This document shows positions 58,622 to 64,000 of a stretch of 64,000 bases of DNA, piece after piece. Source of the stretch: Paenibacillus cremeus (GTDB taxonomy: Bacteria > Bacillota > Bacilli > Paenibacillales > NBRC-103111); assembly GCF_007786445.1 (NCBI RefSeq), contig NZ_VNJI01000027.1:1-64000 (forward strand). The letters are read 5' to 3'. A model generated the notes under the pieces. That model saw only the letters and a program-made list of their open reading frames with translations, searched no databases and had not been told where the DNA came from. A program made the translations under genes and the position numbers. Position 1 is the first letter of the stretch. Every line of letters begins with the position of its first letter.

Positions 58622-59995
58622 ATGAACCATCCCAAGAAATTGGCCCTGTTTGCCATCACCTGGCCGCTGTTTATTGAATCCTTCTTGCAAATGTCCATGC
58701 GAACTGCGGATACGTTCATGGTCAGCCATGTATCCGATGACGCTGTTGCGGCCGTCGGCGTGTCCACCCAGCTGATTCAGTTTTCCTTTCTGCTGCTGCA
58801 AGTCATTTCGGCCGGCACCGCAGTCACGATCTCCCAGTACCTCGGGGCCGGCCGAACGGGGGATGTCCGCCGGTTTGCAGCGGGAGCCCTCACCATCAAT
58901 TTCGGCTTCGGTCTGCTGCTCAGTGTGGTCATGATCAGCTGCAGCCGCCCGCTGCTCCATCTGTTCGGGCTCTCGGAGGATTTGTTAGGCTTAGCCCAAA
59001 TTTACTTGTGTACCGTCGGCGGCGCGCTGTTCATTCAAGCGATGAATTTGACGATGTCGGCGATCACTCAAGTGCACGGCTATACCCGCTATACGATGAT
59101 GGTCAGCATGGGCATGAGCTTGCTCAGCTTAACCGGCAACTCCTTCTTTATTTTCGGTCTATGGGGCGTTCCGAAGCTGGGCGTGCTGGGAGTGGGCATC
59201 TCGGCGATCGTGAGCCAGTGCGTTGGGTTTGCCGTGTATATTCTTATTTTGCGCAAGGTGGTCCAATTGAGGCTGGGCATTAAGGAGCTCATCCGATGCA
59301 GACTGGAGGATATGCAAAAAATTCTCAGCATCGGTATCCCCACCGGAGGCAACCAGCTGTCGTATGCCGCCAGTCAGCTCGTGACGACCTACTTCATTAC
59401 CTCGCTTGGCGCGGAGATGCTGTCCACCCGGATTTATACGCAAAATGTGATCTATTTCGTCATGACGCTGGCCATCGCGTTGGGTCGAGGGTCGCAAATC
59501 ATTATCGGGCGCCTGGTGGGGGCTGGAGAGAAGGAAGAAGCGTACCGGCAGGTGCTTCGGAGTCTAGTGCTCAGCATGCTGCTATCCGTCGGAGCGGTAG
59601 GCGTCATCGTGCTGTTTCGAACGCAGCTGATCGGACTGTTTACTCACGACACCAATATGATTACCTTAGGTGCCTTTCTGCTAACCTTGGGCTTTATTCT
59701 GGAGCCGGGGCGCTGCTTCAATATTGTCGTGGCCGAGTCGCTGAGGGCGGCCGGGGATGCGCGGTTTATCGTCTTTACGGGGCTGGCGGTCATCTGGGGC
59801 ATGTGCGTGCCGCTGACCTATTTCATGGGCATTCATTTGGGCTATGGACTCGTGGGGATGTGGTGCGTGTTCATTCTCGATGAATGGGTGCGGGGCATCA
59901 TTTTATTTTATCGCTGGCGGAGCCGCGCCTGGGAGAAAAAAGCGCTCGTGAAGCCGGAGCCGGCCAGCACGACCGGCAAGCAAGCCACGGTGTAG
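58622..59995 (+). CDS. MATE family efflux transporter
   Basis: A 457-residue membrane protein with twelve predicted helices in two halves (half 1 to about 225, half 2 from about 240). Opening WPLFIESFLQMSMRTADTFM and GAGEKEEAYRQVLRSL in the second half are typical of MATE exporters, which expel cationic drugs in exchange for H+ or Na+. It starts 46 nt after the gntR-type gene, so it may be cotranscribed. ATG at 58622 has only a weak upstream site (GTGGGCGAG). Whether it exports a product of the sugar pathway is not known. Confidence 0.9.
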   Translation: MNHPKKLALFAITWPLFIESFLQMSMRTADTFMVSHVSDDAVAAVGVSTQLIQFSFLLLQVISAGTAVTISQYLGAGRTGDVRRFAAGALTINFGFGLLLSVVMISCSRPLLHLFGLSEDLLGLAQIYLCTVGGALFIQAMNLTMSAITQVHGYTRYTMMVSMGMSLLSLTGNSFFIFGLWGVPKLGVLGVGISAIVSQCVGFAVYILILRKVVQLRLGIKELIRCRLEDMQKILSIGIPTGGNQLSYAASQLVTTYFITSLGAEMLSTRIYTQNVIYFVMTLAIALGRGSQIIIGRLVGAGEKEEAYRQVLRSLVLSMLLSVGAVGVIVLFRTQLIGLFTHDTNMITLGAFLLTLGFILEPGRCFNIVVAESLRAAGDARFIVFTGLAVIWGMCVPLTYFMGIHLGYGLVGMWCVFILDEWVRGIILFYRWRSRAWEKKALVKPEPASTTGKQATV

Positions 59996-60103
59996 CCCGC
60001 TGCAGATGCGGATATGGATGAGGATTTCCAAGCCCAGTCACATTCTCTTCCGTCAACGAATATAGTGATCGTAAACGTAAGCCGTATAGACTGGAGGCTT
60101 ATC

Positions 60104-60640
60104 ATGAATGAAAGAACGCTATATTTATTTGATGGGATCAACAAAAGCTCGGTGAAGGACGTCATCGAGAGCATCATTAAAATTAACCAATTCGACGAGG
60201 CCAAGGATAAGAAGGAAAAAGACTACAAGCGCACGCCGATCGAGTTAATCATCAACAGCAACGGCGGGAGCGTGTACGACGGACTCGGTTTGATCGATGT
60301 GATCGAACACAGCAAGACCCCCGTGCACACGTACGTGTATGGCCTTGCCGCCAGCATGAGTCTGCTCATTGCCGTCAGCGGACACAAGCGGTACAGCGGC
60401 CGGTTAAGCACCTTTATGTATCACTCGGTGTCCAATACAATCGGCGGCCATCTGGAGCATCTAAGGAATCGGCTGGATGAGGTGCAGCGGCTGCAAAATA
60501 TTTATGACGAGTACCTCGTGTCAAAAACGAACTTCAAGCTGGAGGATCTCAAAAGCGTGCAGGACCACCAGCGGGATTGGTTCATGAGCCCCGAAGAAGC
60601 GCTGAAGCTGGGCATCGTGGACGAAATGATACAGGGTTGA
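60104..60640 (+). CDS. ClpP-like serine protease, stand-alone
   Basis: A 178-residue protein of the ClpP fold. The triad is complete: Ser84 in YGLAASMSLL, His107 in FMYHSVS and Asp158 in QRDWFMSPEEA; the oxyanion-loop segment INSNGGSVYDG is at 50-60. It is shorter than housekeeping ClpP, has a Lys/Asp-rich insert near 31-43, and lacks the LGFP-type hydrophobic pocket loops I would expect for ClpX docking, though this cannot be proven by eye. No Clp ATPase is nearby. GGAGG precedes ATG at 60104. The stop codon lies inside the terminator stem. Confidence 0.85.
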   Translation: MNERTLYLFDGINKSSVKDVIESIIKINQFDEAKDKKEKDYKRTPIELIINSNGGSVYDGLGLIDVIEHSKTPVHTYVYGLAASMSLLIAVSGHKRYSGRLSTFMYHSVSNTIGGHLEHLRNRLDEVQRLQNIYDEYLVSKTNFKLEDLKSVQDHQRDWFMSPEEALKLGIVDEMIQG

Positions 60641-60664
60641 GCAGCGGATGCGGCTCAACCCTGT
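60631..60664 (+). terminator. terminator of the ClpP-like gene
   Basis: A perfect 12-bp stem (ACAGGGTTGAGC with GCTCAACCCTGT) begins before the stop codon and is followed by TTACATTTT. It may also stop lplT transcripts from the other side. Confidence 0.75.
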
Positions 60665-60686
60665 TTACATTTTAAAGCGTTGCTTT

Positions 60687-61913
60687 TTACGCTCGAGCCA
60701 GTTTCCGCGCCTCCATGACCAAGTAGAGCACCATGACCGCCAGTACAGCCGCCATGCCGAGAATCGAAGCGTCCGCCGAAGCCCCCCAGGCCGTGATCTT
60801 CGTGTAAATCCCCACCCCGAGCAGCATCAGTGCGTTCTCGATGAGGTTCTGTACGGCGATCGTCTTACCGGCGCCCACGCTAAGCTGCCCTTCTTCTTGA
60901 AGAGCCGTGTTCATTGGCACGATAAACACGCCGCCGGCGAAGCCGATCACGAGCAGCAGCCCCACGGTGACCGCGGTCAGATGCAAAAACGGGAAGAGCA
61001 GCATCGTCACGACCATCGCTCCGCCAAAGCGCCAAGCGTTGTAATAACGCGCCGCCGGCACCAGCTTCGGAGTGGCCAAGCTGCCGGCCATGATGCCGAT
61101 GCCCGTGACGGCCGTCAGCATCGAGATGCTGTCCAGCGACTGCAGCCCGAGGTGGACCGGCACCCAAGCGATCAGCGCCAGCCGCAGCACCGCCGACGAC
61201 ATCCAGAAGGAGCCGGTGCCGACCAGCGAGAAGCGTGTCTTGCGGCTGCGGAACAGCTTCGTGGTATCCTGGAAGAAGATGACCAGCTCTCTGCCATAGC
61301 GAATCGCCGGATTGCGGCTGCCGTAGGGAATCTTCAGCGAAACGACGAGTGCGATCACATAAAGCATCACGCACAGAACCATGCCCAGGCGCAGCGACGA
61401 CTCCGCCACAATCCCCCCGCAGAGCGAGCCGGTGAGAATGGCCAGGATGGTGAAGCCTTCCATGCGGGCATTCGCCCGGAGCAGCTCCTGGCCGCCCGAC
61501 GTCAGCTCCGGCAGGATGCCATACTTGGCCGGCGAGTAGATTGCCGCCCCGATGCCGACCACCGCGTAGCTTAGCGCCGGGTCGACCCCGAGCATCAGCA
61601 GCACCATGCCGATCGCCTTCACGCCATTGCCGATCAAGAGGACGCGCGACTTGTAATTGCGGTCGGCGAAGGCGCCGACGAACGGCGCGCAGATGACGAA
61701 GGAGAGCAGGAAGGCGGCCTGCACCACCCCGATATAAAACTCCGGGAGTGCATTAGCCTTAATGATGGCCAGAGTGACGAACAGTATCATGTTGTCTGCA
61801 AACGCAGATAAAAATTGCGAGAAATAAAGGATATTCAGCGGGGCTAGACGTCGGCCTCCAGCCATCAGCTTCGTAGTGCGCTCAGCCGTTTTTTGCGGTG
61901 TATTGGTTTCCAT
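60687..61913 (-). CDS. lplT: lysophospholipid transporter-like MFS protein
   Basis: A 408-residue major-facilitator protein with twelve predicted helices. The segment YSPAKYGILPEL near 111-122 is the hallmark of LplT, the flippase that brings lysophospholipids to the acyltransferase Aas. Other family parts are LSAFADNMILFVTLAI near 25 and VPMNTALQEEG near 330. It follows an aas-type gene (74-nt gap) on the same strand, the same pair as the E. coli lplT-aas operon, in the opposite order. Start at ATG 61913; AAAGGGGTG lies 11 nt upstream. It likely recycles lysolipids at the cytoplasmic membrane. Confidence 0.85.
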   Translation of the reverse strand: METNTPQKTAERTTKLMAGGRRLAPLNILYFSQFLSAFADNMILFVTLAIIKANALPEFYIGVVQAAFLLSFVICAPFVGAFADRNYKSRVLLIGNGVKAIGMVLLMLGVDPALSYAVVGIGAAIYSPAKYGILPELTSGGQELLRANARMEGFTILAILTGSLCGGIVAESSLRLGMVLCVMLYVIALVVSLKIPYGSRNPAIRYGRELVIFFQDTTKLFRSRKTRFSLVGTGSFWMSSAVLRLALIAWVPVHLGLQSLDSISMLTAVTGIGIMAGSLATPKLVPAARYYNAWRFGGAMVVTMLLFPFLHLTAVTVGLLLVIGFAGGVFIVPMNTALQEEGQLSVGAGKTIAVQNLIENALMLLGVGIYTKITAWGASADASILGMAAVLAVMVLYLVMEARKLARA

Positions 61914-61933
61914 CGTAAGTAGGGCACCCCTTT

Positions 61934-61961
61934 CACATGCGTACATGCATGCGTGCGTGTG
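61934..61961. other. 28-bp alternating purine-pyrimidine tract
   Basis: From 61934 to 61961 purines and pyrimidines alternate without break (CACATGCGTACATGCATGCG, then TGCGTGTG), between the aas and lplT genes. Such tracts can adopt Z-form DNA under negative supercoiling. Confidence 0.5.
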
Positions 61962-61987
61962 ATGCAGCTTTTATGCCGCTTCGTTTG

Positions 61988-64000
61988 TTAGAGCTGTTCA
62001 GCCAGCTTTTTTAACGTGACGTAGTCGGTCTTTCCGCTTCCAAGCAGCGGCAGCTTCTCCATCAACTCCACACGTGAAGGCAAGAGCAGAGGCGAATAGC
62101 CGCCGGTTGCCGTATACTGCTTCAAATGCGCCACGGACGCCTGTGCTTCCGTCGTAAACAAGATAATGCGCTCGCCCTTGCGCCCGTCGCTGACCGACAC
62201 CGCGGCATATCCGGTACCTCCCAGCGCTTGCTGAGCTACCTCCTCCACCAGATTGAGCGACACCATCTCGCCGCCGATTTTGGCAAATCGCTTCAGACGG
62301 GACACGATGCGGATATACCCCTCCTCATCGATCGTTACGATGTCGCCGCAGTCATACCATCCATCGCGGGGAACAAACCCTTTGCCGTGAATCAGATACC
62401 CTTTCATGAGGTTCGGTCCGTCGACCAGCAGGCTGCCGCCCTCCTCGATGCCTTCTACACGCTGCAGCTGATAACGCACACCCGGCAGCAGACGGCCGAC
62501 CGTGCCCTTGCGATAAGCGAGCGGCGCATTGATGCTCAGAACCGGCGATGCCTCCGTCGTCCCGTAGCCTTCATAAATCCGCAGACCGAATTTGGAGCTC
62601 CACAGCTCCATGACCTCCGGCTTCAGCTTCTCTCCCCCAGCCACCACGTACCGCAGCTTGTAAAAGTCATACGGATGCGCCAGCTTCCCATAAGCGAACA
62701 GAAAGGTCGAGGTGCCGCACAGGATCGTCGCGTTGCGATCGTAGACGAGCTCGGGGATCACTTTATAATGCAGCGGACTCGGGTACAAGATGACCTTGAC
62801 CCCGGCGAGCAGCGGCATCAGCGTCCCGGCCGTGAGGCCAAAGCTGTGAAACATCGGCAGCGCGTTAAACAACGTATCTTTGGCGGTAAAATCGTACAGC
62901 GACCGCGCCTGCTGAATATTGGCGAACAGGTTGTCATGTCCGAGCACGACGCCCTTTGGCTTGCTCTCGCTGCCGGACGTGAACAGCACTACTTCGGCTG
63001 CGCCCGCCGACGCTTTTCTTCCCGTCCAAGCATCCCATAGTCCGCCTAAGCGCTCCATGCTGCCGATCTGCTCCCGAACGTCTTCAAGATAGAGGATTCG
63101 GACATGCTTCGCCAGCACCTCCGTAACCGCCTCCAGCTTGCCCTTTTCGACGAACAGCCGGGAGGTGATCAGCGTCCGCACCTCTGCGGTTTCGCAGGCG
63201 TCCTGCAAGCTTTGGGCGCCCGCCGAGTAGTTGAGCATCGCCGGGGTTTTGCCCAGCCGCAGCAGCGCGAAGAAGGTGATCACGTGGCCGACCGAGTTCG
63301 GCAGCATCAAGCCTACCCGCTGCTCTGCGCCCAGCATCGGCTCAAGCTTCCGGCCGAACACGTACGCCGCCAGGATCAGCTTGCGGTAGCTCAGCGCCAG
63401 CGCTTGGTCCGTGCAGACCTCCAGCTGGCTGCCGCTGCGCTTCGACTGCGCCCGCAGCTCGTCGAACAAATTCACGCCGCTGCGAATGCGGCTGGCGGCG
63501 AGCTGCTCCTGCAGCGCTCGGAGAATGCGGTCGGCGGCGCGCTCTTTTTGCACGCGCATCGGCACACCGGCTTCCCGCTCCATCCGGAATGGCTCGCCGA
63601 TATCCAGCTGCACCTCCGGGAACCAGACGGTCTTGATTTTCTCCCCCAGCCGGGACAGCTTGCTGCGCTCAAGGCCGTTGATCGCGATTGGAAACAGCTG
63701 CGCCCCCGTGCGAAGCGCGATATAGCCGATCCCCGGGTACACCTTCATAAGCCCGCCGGTGGTGGTCAGCCGCCCTTCCGGGAACATCAGGAGCGGTGTG
63801 CCCTGCTGGACGATTTTCACCATGGTGCGAACCGAATACGGATTCAGCGGGTCGACCGTCACATGGCGGAACAGGCTCATGATCGGCCCCAGCTTCCGCG
63901 CGATCCCCGTATTGATGACGAAGGTCACCTCTGGCGGCAAGTGTGCCGCAAGCACCACCGCATCAAGGAACGACAGGTGATTCGGCATCAAAATCGTCGC
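61988..64000 (-). CDS. aas: acyl-ACP synthetase / lysophospholipid acyltransferase (Aas type), 5' end outside window
   Basis: About 670 residues of a two-domain membrane-associated enzyme are visible; the start lies beyond 64000. The N-terminal PlsC domain has NHLSFLD (His and Asp of the NHxxxxD motif, just inside the window end) and FPEGRLTTTGG about 70 residues on. The C-terminal adenylate-forming domain has VVLFTSGSESKPKGVVLGHD near 335, YGTTEASPVL near 475 and a late GKTDYVTLKKL with the catalytic Lys. In E. coli, Aas uses acyl-ACP made by its own synthetase domain to reacylate lysophosphatidylethanolamine. Next to the lplT-like gene, this predicts a lysolipid repair system. Confidence 0.88.
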   Translation of the reverse strand, partial: ATILMPNHLSFLDAVVLAAHLPPEVTFVINTGIARKLGPIMSLFRHVTVDPLNPYSVRTMVKIVQQGTPLLMFPEGRLTTTGGLMKVYPGIGYIALRTGAQLFPIAINGLERSKLSRLGEKIKTVWFPEVQLDIGEPFRMEREAGVPMRVQKERAADRILRALQEQLAASRIRSGVNLFDELRAQSKRSGSQLEVCTDQALALSYRKLILAAYVFGRKLEPMLGAEQRVGLMLPNSVGHVITFFALLRLGKTPAMLNYSAGAQSLQDACETAEVRTLITSRLFVEKGKLEAVTEVLAKHVRILYLEDVREQIGSMERLGGLWDAWTGRKASAGAAEVVLFTSGSESKPKGVVLGHDNLFANIQQARSLYDFTAKDTLFNALPMFHSFGLTAGTLMPLLAGVKVILYPSPLHYKVIPELVYDRNATILCGTSTFLFAYGKLAHPYDFYKLRYVVAGGEKLKPEVMELWSSKFGLRIYEGYGTTEASPVLSINAPLAYRKGTVGRLLPGVRYQLQRVEGIEEGGSLLVDGPNLMKGYLIHGKGFVPRDGWYDCGDIVTIDEEGYIRIVSRLKRFAKIGGEMVSLNLVEEVAQQALGGTGYAAVSVSDGRKGERIILFTTEAQASVAHLKQYTATGGYSPLLLPSRVELMEKLPLLGSGKTDYVTLKKLAEQL

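Overview
The window looks like chromosomal DNA of a spore-forming Gram-positive of the Paenibacillus/Cohnella type (inference). The grounds are an alpha/beta-type small acid-soluble spore protein (44384-44641), strong AGGAGG-like ribosome binding sites, a PhoP-box-controlled pst locus, and sugar importers of the LplB/YtcP/lipoprotein type paired with AraC-family sensors and a YesM/YesN two-component pair. No rRNA, tRNA, CRISPR array, transposase, phage structural gene or replication origin was seen. Most genes lie on the minus strand, with a few plus-strand singletons.

Layout. 1-3300: azoreductase with a 47-residue small protein upstream, a secreted metallo-beta-lactamase-fold protein, and an aminoglycoside-phosphotransferase-like kinase. 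3391-3784: a 51-bp tandem repeat array between hairpin terminators. 3800-8257: phosphate uptake genes pstS and pstC-pstA-pstB-phoU, each block with its own PhoP box. 8372-11979: a chemoreceptor, a DUF3231 protein and a Uma2-family nuclease with a broken 5' end. 12115-12951: pieces of one AraC sensor on opposite strands. 13256-24951: a plant-polysaccharide locus (GH43, GH28, two paralogous binding lipoproteins, two permeases, a small membrane protein, a membrane AraC regulator). 25111-33928: a second sugar-import locus (GH95, lipoprotein, two permeases, YesM/YesN pair). 34252-43424: an amino-sugar/sulfatase locus (four Gfo/Idh/MocA oxidoreductases, nagA, nagB, an AraC regulator and a divergent sulfatase). 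43640-50233: a ligase-like protein lacking its catalytic lysine, the spore protein, a MarR-controlled heterodimeric ABC exporter, an AraC regulator and a small unknown protein. 50297-58575: a six-gene operon divergent from a GntR/UTRA regulator, joining an FbpABC/AfuABC-type importer to a sugar isomerase, a PfkB kinase and a GH4 glycosidase. 58622-64000: a MATE exporter, a ClpP-like protease, and an lplT-aas pair cut by the window end.

How it works together. The 13-34 kb part reads as outward-facing polysaccharide foraging: lipoproteins and LplB/YtcP permeases import oligosaccharides, intracellular glycosidases (GH43, GH28, GH95, none with a signal peptide) process them, and AraC/YesN proteins sense them. 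Neither importer has its own ATPase, so a shared MsmX-type ATPase is expected elsewhere. The 34-43 kb part seems to handle sulfated or N-acetylated amino sugars, and the 50-58 kb operon may import a phosphorylated sugar or glycoside and cleave it with GH4. These two are the best candidates for a pathway not yet described. Several gene remnants (12.1-13.2 kb, 14.8-15.0 kb, 35.2 kb) and a family of roughly 25-bp palindromes show that the accessory region has been rearranged.
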